64,000 bases of DNA, taken from NCBI GenBank assembly GCA_905250025.1, contig CAJNOJ010000096.1, positions 186,001-250,000 of the forward strand. Reading direction: 5' to 3'. Source of the DNA: Adineta ricciae (lineage: Eukaryota; Rotifera; Eurotatoria; Adinetida; Adinetidae). A program made the position numbers and the translations under genes. The notes under the pieces are model-generated. The model worked only from the letters and a program-made list of their open reading frames with translations, ran no database searches and had not been told where the DNA came from. Shown here piece by piece: positions 20,893 to 34,700 of the stretch. The stretch's first letter is position 1. Every line of letters begins with the position of its first letter.

Positions 20893-23800
20893 ATGCCATC
20901 GTTGTTCGGTAAAAGTCATCTTTATCGTTACGATATTCAAGGTGGTGCCAAAAGTCATTATCTTGTTTTTGTACATTTACCCTGTCTATCAACACATTTG
21001 AAGCACCTCTATCAGCCATCATTAATCCCATTCAATGAATATGAACAAGAAACAATCGAATGCTTAATGAATCACAATAGTCTAACAAATGATTGTATAA
21101 ATTATCTATTTCAACGACTACATATACGTGATGAGAAACTTTCCACTTGTTTTGCGTTGTCTTATTTTAATAAGATCAATAATCAATCTTATTGGCTCGA
21201 TCCAAGTCTACCGATGAAACAACAATTGCCCAAATCGGAAACCAAACCAAATTTATCATTTTCGATTCTACTCTATCCACCGGTGCCTTATGGAATTACA
21301 GATGAAAAAGCTCAGTAAGAACGTGATCATTGTTGTGAACGATTTCATTGTGAAATTTGAATTTAAGGCGAATTCTATATCAACAACTTTTTTGTAATTT
21401 TATTTCGTCGATGTATACAATTCCAACCAATCTCATTGAAACACTAGCCGCTTATTTTCTTCGAGGTAGAACTTATCATTGTGAACAAAACAAAGTATTA
21501 CTGAATTTGTATTCAAGGTTGTTTTGACAATAAGTTTGATGCAGATAAAAATCGAGATATTCTTCGATTGATTATCACTGCAGTAAGACAGACACACATG
21601 TTTATTAATGGTTTTTATAAGTGGATTTTGTAGGTTGGTCTTTCTGAAGAAAATACGGATGGAATGAAGGAAAAAATTGTGAAATTGTATCGAGATTTGC
21701 ATGGAATTGACAAACGATCAGCACAAAATCTATTTGTACATCAAATATCACAATCACCGACTTATGGAATGACGCATCTTGAAGTTAAAGTATGCATACA
21801 TCGCGCGATCTTTCTTCTATTTTCTATGCTCGCCTTTCCAATAGAATACTTTGAATGAAGCGATCCATCTCGGGCTCAATCACAATGGTATTCATTCTCG
21901 CTCATTACTACGTAATGAATTCAAACTGGAAGTTTGGTAAGTTAACATTCGAATGTCGTCTTTTTGTGTATCAGTTGCTCTTTGTGTTAGTTGGCAAAAT
22001 ATTCTATCAATTTCGTCGAATAAGCAACGTCAGATAACGGTGACGGCAAGGAATGGTAGTACGAACGTTCAGACACTCATCTATTACACAGATTCAACCA
22101 ACTACAATCGTTATTGTCTACGTTTACTTCATCTATTTTCAAATTATTTCTCGAAATATTCACACAGCCAATCCGAGTAAAACGCGAACATATTAATGAA
22201 GGTTTTTCGTAGAATTCTGATTTTGTTTAGGAACATTCCCAAATTACCAACGCCAATGATCAAGAAACCAAAAATGGCTCATGGAATCAGTGTTCCAGAT
22301 CTTCGTTCGGATGGTGAATCGTTAAGTAATGATCGTACATCGCCATCCGCGTGCTCGTCAACACGTTCATCGAACAACAGTTCGAGTATTTGGACAGGTA
22401 GTTTACCAAATTTAACTGTACAATTATCTACGCACCAACAAGCGAATGAGAAAGCAAAGAATAAAACAGATCCATATGCAACATTCGCAGAAAATTTGAA
22501 TCATATCGAAGAACAAGAAACCATCTCACCTATTCCAATCAAGGTAAATATTACTGAGTTTCTATTTCTAACCTTTCAAACTCATATTGAGAAAAAAAAT
22601 ATCGAATTAATAAGGAAGAACTTGTGCGAGATTCTATGTAGTGAATAATCTGCATTAAACTATTACTATTGTCTTGTTCAAATATTGACATAATGTATTA
22701 TGACGCAAGCGAAAGATACAACTCAATCATAAGTTCATTTACTTGTTGTAGAAAGCATCATCGTCGCCTCGACACTCGCTGCCAGTTTCATATCAATCAC
22801 AATCACCGATGCTCAAAAAGGTAGAGTGTCTCTTCGTTTTTCAAGCTTAATGCTTTCACCTTCTCCTTCGTCTTGGTTTCTTAATCCTAATCTCTCCTCT
22901 TTTTGGTTAGTTATCTCATCGTTCTTTGCTTACATCTACTACCAGTCTTGGTCTATCATGTTCTCTTGCTACATATAATAAATCCTCTATATCACCATCG
23001 ATTATAAATGTCTCTAAAATATCTTCGTCAATTAATCTTTCACCATGTTTCTCGTGTGAATGTCTTCATCGTAGTGGTGATCAAGTAAGTCGCCTACCTG
23101 TGCTGCATGAAAAAAATATACGCATGCAACGTTTGATTCATTCTTTTCTTCCTTCAATTCGTTTGTTCTTCACATATATATATATATATTCGAAACCATG
23201 TCATTGATATGACATTTATGTTATGATTTACCTTGTTATATGACGCTTTCGTTGAGGTCTTTTGCTATCTGCATGTAAATGAGTGGAACTATTGTTGAAG
23301 CATGTGCATGAGATCTAGTTGAATTCAGTATAATTCTCATCTACGTTCTCTCCTTAGGATTCACTTCGGCATTCACCATCAACTGTATCAGCAATATCCA
23401 CTACAAGTCGAACATTTATAGTAAGTAGAAGTTCAACCAATGATCTAATGAAGATATTTGATTGCTTTTCTCTTCATAGAATTCTCGAACGTTTCTTTCC
23501 TCCACATCGGTACCACTTGAAACTGATACTGTTAGTGTTCATGATGATGCACCAACAGATATTTGGGTAAGACTTTCATGTGTAAACTCGAATCAGTGAG
23601 ATGTATGAATATTATTATAGAAAAGAATTCATTTCTTGTACAGGTGAGACTCTTTCCTTGTAACCAACTGCTTTATTAAACAAATGCTTTCCATTACGTT
23701 TTGGACTGATCAATGCATCCCTATGCTTGATTTGACTTACATAAACAGGAATGTTCTCGTAATATCTTTAGATGAAGAAATGATAGTCTTGCGATGATAT

Positions 23801-24972
23801 TGACCCCATTTTGCTCACTAAAACTCTTTCGAATCACTATACAGTGTCATAGATTTCCGACACTTGATAGATTTTATACCAAAATCTCCATCGATATGTT
23901 CACATTCGAGAAATTTTGGTTGATCACACATTGAATGGATCTTTCTATATAAAACTTTTTAGTTATCTGATTTCGAATCCAAACTATTGAGCAATACCGT
24001 CTACGATGAATTCGATTCTATTCCACTGGCGCGTATCAATAGTTCTATTCAAGATGGTCGGCTAGGTGAAAACACTCGTCGAAATCGTTATGCTGATGTC
24101 ATTCCATATGATGATACTCGTGTACGATTAATTCCAACAAAAGAAAATCTCCACGGTTATATCAATGCTTCACATGTGAAGATTCGTGTCGAAAATACAA
24201 TTTACTCGTATATCGCTGCTGAATCTCCTCTGCCATTGACAGTCTACGACTTTTGGCGTATGATATCTGGTAGTAATGTCCATGTTATTGTGATGTTAAT
24301 TGGCAATGATCTTCAACTATGTGCAAATTATTTTCCTAAAAGCAAAAATGAAAAGTGTCGAACGGATGAGTTCGAAATTGAATTAATTTCAGAACAAAAT
24401 CGTCAAGATTTTCATATTCGACATCTACGAATGAAACTTCTCAACGGACAACGTACACGAACCATTGTGCATCTACAATACACTGCATGGGATGAAGCAC
24501 AAATACCACTTGATACTTCTTCATTCATAAGTAAAAAAACAAGATCGTCAGACAAGAGAGAAAATGTTAACATAACGTTTGTTTAGATTTTGTCAATGTT
24601 GCAAATAGTTTTCAAAGACATTATGGTGAAACAAATCCATGTTTAGTTCATTGTACTGCCGGGTAAGACAAATCATATTTGAAACATCTGACAAACTGAT
24701 CGAAATCGATCATTTTCATCTTTGTAGTATCGGTCGTACTGGAATATTTATTCTTATGCACGTTATGATTCAATGTATAACTTTTAACAAAGTATGTTAT
24801 TCTATGCACATGATCTTTCTCTGAATATTCACTTGATGTTTAGAAAGTGAGCGTTGCAAGTGTTTTAAAAGTCATGCGTGAACATCGTATGTCGCTCGTC
24901 GATCGAACATATTCTTATGTGTTTGTCTATCGTTGTCTGATCGATTATTTGAAATCGTCACGACTCATCTAA
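20893..24972 (+). CDS. FERM-domain protein tyrosine phosphatase, PTPN14/PTPN21 (Pez) type
   Basis: Cytoskeleton- and junction-associated phosphatase; relatives bind YAP/Kibra in Hippo control. More than ten exons. The FERM domain (20893 to ~22180) begins MPSLFGKSHLYRYDI, like the MPxxFG start of PTPN14/21, and holds LSYFNKINNQSYWLD and LFVHQISQSPTYGMTHLEVK. A long Ser-rich linker (22230-23570) includes GISVPDL. The PTP domain (from ~23965) has NRYADVIPYDD, PTKENLHGYINASH and the intact P-loop HCTAGIGRTG (split by an intron after the first G), and ends YLKSSRLI exactly as in PTPN21. The WPD loop reads TAWDEAQIP and the Q-loop LVDRTYSYVF, so both catalytic-support motifs are altered. The start ATG at 20893 matches the family N-terminus. 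Confidence 0.88.
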
Positions 24973-25188
24973 GCAAACATGCCTCTATCTATTCTCAATC
25001 ATTTAAGCATTCCATATTTGTAATTAATCTAAAAACTTATTCTTCTTTCAATGTTGAAAAATCAAAAAATCTTGTGTTTGTACTTACTTTTTTTTCTCTT
25101 TCTCTTCATTTGTGCTTGATCAATGCGTTCAATTGTGCTCTTCTTCTTTTTTTTTATTGTGTACTCATTCAATAAAACAAAAGCAATA

Positions 25189-27953
25189 ATGAATAATCCA
25201 AATGAAAGAATATCTATGTCAGCATTTCTTTCTTCAGATAAGATTATGGTTGGATTACCCAACGAATCATCAACATTCTGTTTTGATCGAGATGAACTAT
25301 CCAAGGTAGACATGTTTAGACGATGTAAGACTGGTTAAATCTTCTGTTTTTTTTTTGTTCTTAGGCCGACTTTAATGTGGATGCGTTTGTTGTCAAATAT
25401 AAACGAGAAGTTGGATTAGAAAAGTTACGTGATGATTTGGATCTCTTCCTTCGCGTTCTCCAATCGAATATGGTCGATTTGATCAATCGAGACTTTGCCG
25501 ATTTTTTGAATCTATCAACCAATTTGGTATGAAGTGTTTCAGAGAAGAATGTGATTGAAACGATTGAGTTTTTTCTAGGTTGGCTTCGACAAATCGATCA
25601 CGACATTGAAAAACCCTTTGACAGCTATGAAAGTAGATATCTTGGTAAGCGAAATCTGAAAGTACTCAATGGGAAATAAGTTTGATTTTTCATTGTAGAA
25701 AATTAATGAAATTTTGAGTGCACAGCGAAAGCAAGTCGAAGAGAAAGTACGAGAACAGGAAGCGATTCGTAAACGCAGACAAGTCGTTCAATCAATCATC
25801 GATGTGCAGAAGTCTGTACAGCAATTGAATGAACTCGATGATGCAATAAATCTATCAAAGTAAACATCTTCTAATTTCCATTCAGTGAAGAAAGAATGTT
25901 TTCATTTAGAATCGAGATCAGTGAAATGATCGAACGTGCTGTTGTACAATTTAGTTTTATTTCGATTCAATTAGAGAAATGTGGAGAAAATGAACCGGTC
26001 GTCGAATCATTGAAAACAGTACGAACGCTTTCGTCTTTCAAACGTTTTCGAAATCTTCATTTAGACGATCGAAAATCTTCGTCGAGTATTTGAAAAACGT
26101 CTAACAACTGCATTTATCGATGCATACTGTCAACCCAATATGTCGTTATTAGCAGATTCATTGAAAGGTCTAGCATCCATATCACTCCAGACAGTTGCCG
26201 AACAAACATTTGCCAATGAAATCGTCCGGCCTTATATGGACAAGGTACATCGTCTTTTCCATTCAAATTTTTTTCCAGTAAATCTTTTAGAATATTCGAA
26301 ATCTGCTACTACAACAAACTGATGATATCTCATCTGCATTTACTCGTACGTTAGATTTCATTCGTACGGAATGTAAAGCGATGTTGTATGTCGTGGAACG
26401 TATCAATCGTGAATGCGGTAGTCATTTTGATTTCGTGGTTAATTCGATCATTCCTCAATTGACTCGATGTCTGGAGGAATCCTGTCAGAATCTTTTCTCC
26501 GCTGCTGATCCCGATGTGTTTCACAAACGATATTCGTCCTGGTTATATTTCATTTCGGATTTGGAACTATCGAAAACGAGTAAACAAAATCTAAAAACTT
26601 CACAAGTTTACCAAGATTTTTCGTCACGATGGGATATCATCGTTTATTATCAAATCAGATTTTTAGAAATTTCCAATGCAATCGAAAATGTCCTTCTTAA
26701 CCAACCATTTAGGCTTCATGAAGATAGCAGTGCTCTATACAAAACATTAATTACATCAACGATCTTTCAATCGATGGAACGATGTTGGCAAACAACTTAT
26801 TTTCTCGAGCCATTGGCCCATCAATTCTGGAAATTAACATTACAATGTCTCGTTCGGTTTCGTGTTTGGATCGAAGCATTCGATGTAAGTTCTACTCGAG
26901 AATATTGGCAATGTGAATACTCTATCTTCATTAGGTCAAAACATTGGACATGAAATTTTTATTGAATCTCTACATTGATTTGAAAGTTTTCTCTCAAGAA
27001 ACGCAAACATTCTTTCATAGAACTATTCTCAGTGAACGCTTAACATCCATAACTTCATTATCACCGAATATTACCACAGAATTAACTAACAGTATGATCT
27101 GAAAGATAAAATTTCAATCCAATGAACATCGTCCTTCCATTTAGTTTTCAATGAAACACTTTCGGTTTTAACGAACAAGTGCCGTTTTAATTTGAAGAAT
27201 CTAGTCGTTCAACAGCTAATTCAACGATGTAATGACACACTTCAATCAGTTCAAGATATACCTCGAATGTATAGAAAAACAAATAGAGAAGTAAGTCATA
27301 GGTCGTTCTATTCTAAGTCGATTCAGATCGTTCCAATCTTATGAGGTCATTTGACTTTGACATTTGTTCTACAAAATTCTATTTAAGGCATTTACTATGT
27401 GCTCTATTGATATAATATTTTCTTATTGAAAATATCGAATGGGATTATTGGTAAACATGCTCATTTATCTTTTCTTTAGGCTCCAACAAAACCATCGAAT
27501 TGTATTGCAACAACATTCCGGCATTTACAAGTGTTTGCCAATGACTACAGTGGTACCCTGTTGACACCAGAAGAATGTCAGGAATTTCTGACTACAGTAT
27601 TAGAAGAAATTACCAAACAGTAAAATTCATTTTTTCTCATCAAAGAAAGTCTTCTACTAATGTCTCGTTTTAGTTACTACGATCTTTGTTCGGAGATTTT
27701 ATCCTCTGTGAAAAAAATGGAAGAAAATATCCAGCGCCTACGTCGTGTTCGAGAATCTTCCAAAGCCCTTTCCACGATGTCTCAAAGTATGACAGCATCT
27801 TCATCAGCCGCATTGACAGATGACAATAAGATTCGCATGCAAATTCAAAATGATGTCAGCGCGTTCAGTAGTGAACTCGACAAATTCCACATTGAGATCG
27901 AATCATCGAAGAAACTTACTATTCTTAATGAAGAAAGTCGTTTACAAATTTGA
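25189..27953 (+). CDS. COG2: Conserved oligomeric Golgi complex subunit 2
   Basis: Subunit of lobe A of the COG tether, a peripheral Golgi complex needed for retrograde vesicle traffic and glycosyltransferase recycling. The gene has about eleven exons with 45-60-nt introns. Family blocks in order: CFDRDELSK, then (next exon) ADFNVDAF; LRDDLDLFLRVLQSNMVDLI; RDFADFLNLSTNLVGFDKSI, the most conserved COG2 motif, across an intron; a coiled coil (RKQVEEKVREQEAIRKRRQV); HFDFVVNSIIPQLTRCLEE; WDIIVYYQIRFLEISNAIE; RMYRKTNRE; and the C-terminal SSVKKMEENIQRLRRVRES. Length is similar to the family. It starts 216 bp after the phosphatase stop on the same strand. AATAAA follows six bases after the stop. 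Confidence 0.93.
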
Positions 27954-27958
27954 ATTTT

Positions 27959-27964
27959 AATAAA
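27959..27964 (+). terminator. Polyadenylation signal of COG2
   Basis: AATAAA six bases after the TGA, with a second AATAAA about 45 bases further on. The very short 3' end fits a compact genome. Confidence 0.5.
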
Positions 27965-28230
27965 CATTTACTTTTCTTTGCAATTTTATTTGAAACAAAA
28001 AGAAAACAATAAATGAATATCTCACAATTGTTCATGAGTTCAAAACAAAAAAAAAAACAAACTTAGAATTCATATTAGAATGTTCTATCACGTCGACGAG
28101 AATAAGTCATCTCCTTTGACCTTCTCGCCTATGTCCAAATAGATGAGAGGCCACTCCTATTCGCTATGCTACTATTCCTAACGCATCAAATCAAATGAGA
28201 ATATCTTTATATATACAATTACTGATTTGT

Positions 28231-28371
28231 TCATTTACCGAGAAGGCCAACATCGCCTAAATATTCTTCTGTATAATCACCATTACCGTGACCTAATAAA
28301 GAAGATAATTTAACCGATGTTATCACGTGAAACATGCCTATTGGCAGTTGACAAGCAATGAAAACATCCAT
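28231..28371 (-). CDS. Possible small protein, 46 residues
   Basis: A short frame beginning MDVFIACQLPIGMFHVITS and ending GDVGLLGK. The start has a good context (purine at -3 is lacking but G follows the ATG). It is weakly hydrophobic at the N-terminus. It matches no family I recognise. The last codons could also be a splice donor (G|GTAAAT), which would change only the tail. Listed because codon use is sensible and the surroundings are otherwise empty; it may be chance. Confidence 0.25.
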   Translation of the reverse strand: MDVFIACQLPIGMFHVITSVKLSSLLGHGNGDYTEEYLGDVGLLGK

Positions 28372-28411
28372 AACACGTGATGTATATTTAGCTCAAAATT
28401 CTCGTCGAGTG

Positions 28412-28508
28412 TTTCTCGGAAAGAAAATCATTCATCAAACGTCTCTTTCCTGTTTCCGTAATTACAATGCCGAACTGAAATATCAGTTAATGTTTGTTTT
28501 CCGAGAAA
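28412..28508. repeat. Short inverted repeat with inner hairpin
   Basis: TTTCTCGGAAA (28412-28422) is repeated as its exact reverse complement TTTCCGAGAAA (28498-28508). Near the centre is a second hairpin, AACTGAAATATCAGTT. It may be a small foldback or MITE remnant, or a structured UTR. Confidence 0.35.
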
Positions 28509-30438
28509 GATGACTTTCCTTAAATAATCGAACCGTTAATAATTTACCGAAAAGGTACATGCAATTAGTTTTTCTTCCTAATTACGAAGTTATTTTAAAA
28601 GTTATGTTTTTCTCTCTCAAATCAAATCAAAATAGATTGATTCTTATTTTGCTGAGTGAAGATCGTATTTGTTGATGGAAAACGTTGAATTGATGAGTTT
28701 TTTTTTTCTTCTGTCTCATCGTCCTAGACTTTACTTTCTAGATAATGAACCATTGAATGTGATAGTAATTGAATTCTTTTCAGCATTGTTTTTTGTTGTT
28801 TCACTTGGAAACAACCGGTAAATGTTTGATACACTCAAAAATATTTTGTTTTATATTCACTCTCAAGTTACCATAGAAAGTCACATGTCACGTTATCACC
28901 CTAGAAGGGTCCGTTGACTATACAACTACGTTTTCGGATGACTGTAATATCTAATCATCCGCTTGTTTGATGGTGTTTAAATATAGAATACAATCATACA
29001 CAGCGAAAAACGTTTACCGATCAAGGATATTGATTAGAACGACAATCCTTTTCATCGACCTGTCCGAATATAATCATTCGTATACGTCATAAATGATATT
29101 TTAGGTAATACATCATCCTATTATATATGCGATTGCATTTGAAACAAGCGAAAAAAAAATATCTATGACGTGATCATTGTGTCAATGGAAATCTTTGACA
29201 TTCGAAAGAAAAAAAAACGACGAGGAAGTCGAATCATGCAGTTTATATCGTCTAACAGACTGTAATAATAAACATGTGTTGACATATTTCGCCTTGATTA
29301 CTATTAGGAGTCGTAGAGTTGATAGTATATCAACCGATCAACTGGTTAATTTTTATCAAAAATTGATACGAAGTAGTCGTCTATCAACACGAGCATCACA
29401 TGATGACGTGTGTGTGTGTATATATACTGAATCTCTGTTACTCTTCTGTCGGCTTGAATACGGGAAATCGGATAATCATAAGTAAATAGAGCAGAATGCA
29501 CGAACTAGATTTCCGTCGATATTTTGATGATTAAGAAAAGGAGTATTGTAAACAGAAATGCTTCAAAAATAAAGTGCACTGCTATGTCAAGCACGTCGTA
29601 TGTTTCTTGAAAAATCAAATCGATTAGATGCCGATGACCGAGTAACAAAATTTCAGAGCGTTGCCAATCGTTTGTAGAACATTTCGTTTTCAACCGGCTT
29701 AATGTATTTCATCATTCACCAAAGGATATACTTCTCCTTCGTATTGCTTTTTTCTTTGTCTTTCTCTTTCGTGTGATGATAAGTGGCCACTCAGTGAATA
29801 TTTTTCTTCACTTTTTTCAATTCATTTCAACACGCGCAAAAAAAACTGAAAAAGTTTGCCCAAGGTGCTAAATCCTCTCTCTCCAGACACTCTCGAAACT
29901 GGTCACCTAACTACAATAAACACGCGATATGTCAAACAAAAAGTGCTTACAGTTCGTTTTTTCTTTTGTACAGTTTATTATTTATCAGTGCACACACTGT
30001 TTTCATGTAAAATGCATTGACGCATCTCACTGTGCAACAAAACCAAACACACACACGCACACATACAGATTTATACAAGAGAGAAGAAAACGAAACAAAA
30101 ACGAAAACTTCATATTGCAGTCCATAGTACAATATGTACTATTTGTACATACCACTTTTAAGTGAAACAAAACGAAATATCTCACAAAAAAAAACTGTTA
30201 CAATGTATTCAGTATAAATAGAAAAATAAAGGTATTCTTTATACAATCGAATAGTTAAAAGTTCTTGAATTTAACTGAGATTTTTCAATTAAAGTAAGAT
30301 GTACAATTTTCATTAGTGCACGGACAATGAGCACGTCATTTGCATAGAAACAAACAGAAAAAAAAAGAAAGAAAATGAAGAGAAACCATTGAACTGAGAC
30401 ATAACGGACGGAAGAATAAAGTCAAACATGAAAGTATA

Positions 30439-31707
30439 TTACAAAGAGTTTCCTCTCGATGACGAACTTGTTGATTTCGATGACGAAGAGTTACGTCCGG
30501 GACGTCGACGCGGTACGTGTGCTAAACATAAGTCTCTCGACGACGGTGATTTCAACCATTCAGATTGTAAACATTCGTCCAGCGTCGGCCTTTCAGAAGA
30601 GCGTATCGATAAACATTGTTCAATCAGTTGAATACAATCTATTCAATGAGAAAAAACAACATTGCCAAGCTGATACTTCTTAAAAAACAGTATTTTTCTC
30701 TTTAGTCAAGTATTTCTTCTCAAGCTGTTACTTCTTCGCACTGTTTGATTCCATACCTGGGGATAGATGAGCTGGAAATTGTGGTTGACACTTTACGATC
30801 GATAATTCATCAACAAAAGGAATATCACCACAAACGAGATCATACAATAAAATCCCTAACGACCAGACTGTTTGTGGTAAGCCAAAGTATCGACGACATG
30901 TCACCCATTCGGGCGGCGCATAACAAGCCGTACCTTCGAAATCTGTATAGATTCCTTCGTGAAATATCGCTCCCGAACCAAAATCGATCAGATAGATTTG
31001 TCCCGTACGTGTGTCGACAAGGAAATTTTCATCTTTGATATCTCGATGTAGAACCTAGAAGATAAGCGTTCGCATGCGCTGCTTTCCAGGAATCGATTTT
31101 ACTTACTCCACATTGATGGACATCTTTAAGAATTTGAATGATTTGTTTAAGAAAATCACGCGCCAGACGTTCATCTATGCCATTTGGTCGTGCAGTAATA
31201 AAATCGTACAAATCACAGCAATGTTCAGGTCTTTCAAGAACGATAACGAGTTGATCATTGTGAATGAAATAGTCCAACATATGTATAACATTCTTAACTT
31301 TTGCTACACGTCGTAATAAAACAACTTCAAGTGGTAATCTTCCATCAGGCTAAAAGATGACACAGCAAGCAAAACAATGAATTATGACAAACAACAAAGT
31401 CACATTTTACTTACAGTGTTGACTTCACGCATACGCTTCTTCGGAACGACTTTCAGAGCTACTGGCATGCCATCTTTCTTTCTTATGCCCGCGTAGACTT
31501 CGCCGAAGCCACCTGAAGCTAGTTTATGTGCTATTAGATATCGAGCACGAAGAGGGTCAACGGTAGCTAAAAAAAGAGGAAGAGATTTGTTTCGATTCGA
31601 ATGGGAACAGTTATTTAATACGTACATGAATTGCTTTTATTCGTCTGCTGCCGTTGATGATGAATCGTAGTTGGAGGTTGTGAAGGAGTTAAAACAAGTG
31701 TACTCAT
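30439..31707 (-). CDS. PIM-family serine/threonine kinase (copy 1)
   Basis: Constitutively active type of cytosolic Ser/Thr kinase acting on survival and translation targets. Five exons (31626-31707, 31415-31566, 31107-31349, 30757-31054, 30439-30638) give 324 residues; human PIM1 has 313. Motifs: glycine loop LASGGFGEVYAG, VALKVV with the ATP-site Lys, the PIM-specific hinge LERPEHCCDLYDFI (keeping the Pro that removes a hinge hydrogen bond), VLHRDIKDEN, DFGSGA, the activation segment YTDFEGT...YAPPEW, VWSLGILLYDLVCGDIPF, and the C-lobe IEQCLSIRSSERPTLDECL. A short Ser/Arg tail follows. The last intron (30639-30756) is needed to reach the C-lobe. The start MSTLVLTPSQ is the only Met upstream of the first acceptor. 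Confidence 0.92.
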
Positions 31708-34700
31708 ATTGAGAAAAAATATATCTATTCGTATGTATTCAAAATGCTTATGTATCTAGAAAAAGAACATTCGTGAATCATGAGTAAGATTGTGTGTTTG
31801 TGGGGAAAGAAAGGATATATTTTGTTATATTGTGGGATATTCTTGTCGAGAGGAGAAGTGAAAGAAAAAAGAGAAGAGAAGAAAAGAAAACGAGGACGAT
31901 ATATCTATCCAACAAAAACATAATTCTGCTTCTGTTTACTGCTTACCAAGCGACATGGCCTCTACACTACCGTTCACGAGAAAAAAAAGAAACAGAATGC
32001 GTCTATGAATGAGTTGTGTATGTATGCGTGTGCGTCGTATGTGCAGTGAAGAGAAAAAAGCGAAGAACAGAAGACGTCAATGATCATGTGAGGAGCGATG
32101 GAGGGCACACTGAATTGGCAAAAGGCCAGGACAAACGCTTGAATGAAACTAGTGCACAGGAGGCGTTCTTTTTCTCTTTCTCTTTCTCGTTCGCTTCCTC
32201 TCTATCCTTCTCATTTTGGCTCGCGATCAAAAGAAAAGAAAAGAGAAGAATGAGACCGTGTTCTTCTCTCCTTTGTTCTACACGAATATGTGTCTGTTCG
32301 AACGACTTTGTTAAATTAGAAGATGCATTGACAAACAATTGCTTTAATTAGAAACAAAAAGAAAAGACAACCATATGAGAGCAAATATCTTTGCCATCAT
32401 TAAACTAATACGGTTTGGGAGACAAAACAAACAAGTCGAGTGAGAAAAAAAGAAATCTTCTTCAAAGAAGGGTGTGTTCTTTACATACTCGTTTGGATAA
32501 TCTAAACAAACGAGGAAAGAACAGTCTTTCCCGACGTTAAAGTTTAAATGCGATAGACAAAGAACTGTCTGCTATATCGTAGACATGTATATATGTATCT
32601 GATGCGATGACGAAGAACGATAGAAATGGATAAAAATCATGATATTTTTCGTAGATTTATATAGAAGGGGTAAAGGTGATGATTGTAAAGGAAAAGGGAG
32701 GAAACGAAGAAATATTTCCAAGGAAATTTACAATTACATCTTCCCTTTTGTACATACGTCAATTCCCACGAAAATTCCAACTTTCCCAGCAATGACATTT
32801 CTTCCATCTATCAAAAACAATCGAACGTGTCGTACTGCAAACTATTGCATAAAAAAAGCATCTTTTTAATAACAATGAAGAAAAACAACAACGGCCTATT
32901 TTCAATCCCGTGTCCTGAAAAAAAAAACGAGCACATTCTATAAATATCCAAGTGCAGATACGCGTCTTATCAGCTTTATTTTTCTTTGTTCGCTACAAGT
33001 GAATCGCTGAAAAGAGAAGAAAAATAATATATAAAATAAAAACGTTTATGTTGATATTGTCTGTATTTACTTAACTACATCACTTCATTTTCTTTCTCTC
33101 ACTGTGTCTCACAATCAACTGCAAGCAAATTAGTCGTGAAAAACGAGAAAGAAAAAAAACGGAAACGAACATATTTGATATTGATTTTTTTCTACGCTAG
33201 ACATTGGCGACGTATTTTAATAACTGTTTTGTATCGTGTTGTATACCTTGACTTGATTGTTACCTATACTGATGAGTAATCAGAATGATTGAAGTAGGAA
33301 ACGAATGAAAATATGTTGGCAGAGAGAAAAAGAAAATGACGAATGTCATAGAAAGCAAATAACAGATCAATTTCCTATCAAGATGGTTCGCTAATAAAAT
33401 CAATGTTACAATTTTATCCATTATCAGTCTGAAATATTACAAGTGTAGAAGTACATGTTTATACCTTTGACGCGTCCTTTAAATATATGTATATATATGT
33501 CGATTTTTTTCTTTCTTTCTTCAATTTCCTCTTCTTACGAAATCGTGAGTCAAGATGTCTATATAAAATTCGTCAGAGAGGGGGCTTATCCAAGGGATCG
33601 TCACATTCGAAAAGTACATTGCATTATAATACCAACAGAGTAACACTAGAAAGTGTGGAACAATAGACAAATACATTATAACTACATTATTTTTTTTTAT
33701 TGAGATGCAGTATGACGCCAAAAAAAAGCAAATGGCCTTTATATCTGTATCATACGTAATTTGTTTGGTCCTGATAAAATAGAGTACGATATAACTGACC
33801 TTGAAGAACTAATGAAGACGTCAACAAATATGCGTTGTTAGATTTTGCTTTTTTTTACGAGCAAGAACGCTGCATGTGAACGGAAGTTTCAATTTCAACA
33901 TAGGCAATGATCACGAGCCTCGTAGGTTTTGTTTTCCGCTTTCACACATGTTTAACACCTATCCATTTGTTTTGCAGTCATTTCTAGAAAAATAGAACAG
34001 GATACACATTTCGGATGACTTTGATCATAGCCGATCGGATACATACAAATAGACTCATTCGCGGAAGAGAACACGACACCTTACTCGAGAACATCAAATA
34101 ATCATGACGATGCTGATTTGACAATTTTTATTGACATACACATAATCAGGGAAGAAAATGTACCAATTCGCTTGAGAAAGGAAGTAATGACCTAATTATT
34201 GTGAAAATATGTTTTACAACTAATGATAGAGAGAAAATTCTTTTTTAACATGCGAACGTTCGTTTAATGAAAGTTAGTAACCATTTTTGTAATTTATTTT
34301 TGAAAGAAGTACTCTATTGATTTAGTGGCTCTAAAAAAACCAAATCGAAAAAGATTTCTCCATACACTTATGTGTCATGTCCGATAACATACGAGTCAAT
34401 ATTGACATGACAAAATGAAGATTGATCAATGAAAATTTCGATTTCGATTGATAACGAGAAAAGAAGGAATGTACTCAACAATGCACAAAGCTATTTTTAA
34501 TAAGATAATGAAAACTGAGACGAAATCGATTGTATTTTTCGTTTTTCATTGTTTCGAATGATGTAAGTAAGCGCTCAGATTTCTCGAAATGCAATTTGTC
34601 ATAGTGGCAATCGATCTACGCGACTAAAATATAATCGTTTTCTTCTCTTACATACTCCATAAACAGTCTGATTTGCTTGGAGAATCACTTACACAAGTAG

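Larger units (their letters stand above)
27965..30238. other. Gene-poor interval left of the duplicated block
   Basis: Unique sequence between COG2 and copy 1 of the duplicated block. It has one weak small frame (28231-28371, minus) and an inverted repeat (28412-28508), both listed separately. A GT/TA microsatellite lies at about 29407-29428 and a CA run at about 30047-30066. Otherwise nothing. Confidence 0.45.

Noticed and set aside
29177..29485. A 102-codon plus-strand frame
   Set aside because: No motif, no codon-use support, includes a GT repeat; probably chance.
30428..30631. Plus-strand frame with an acidic start, in both copies (also 43697-43900)
   Set aside because: It is antisense to the C-terminal exon of the PIM kinase, whose minus-strand reading gives the conserved kinase C-lobe.
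32016..32351. A 111-codon plus-strand frame also open in the second copy (45279-45614)
   Set aside because: Low-complexity, built on CT/GA runs, and the two copies are probably alleles, so shared openness is not evidence of selection. No family resemblance.
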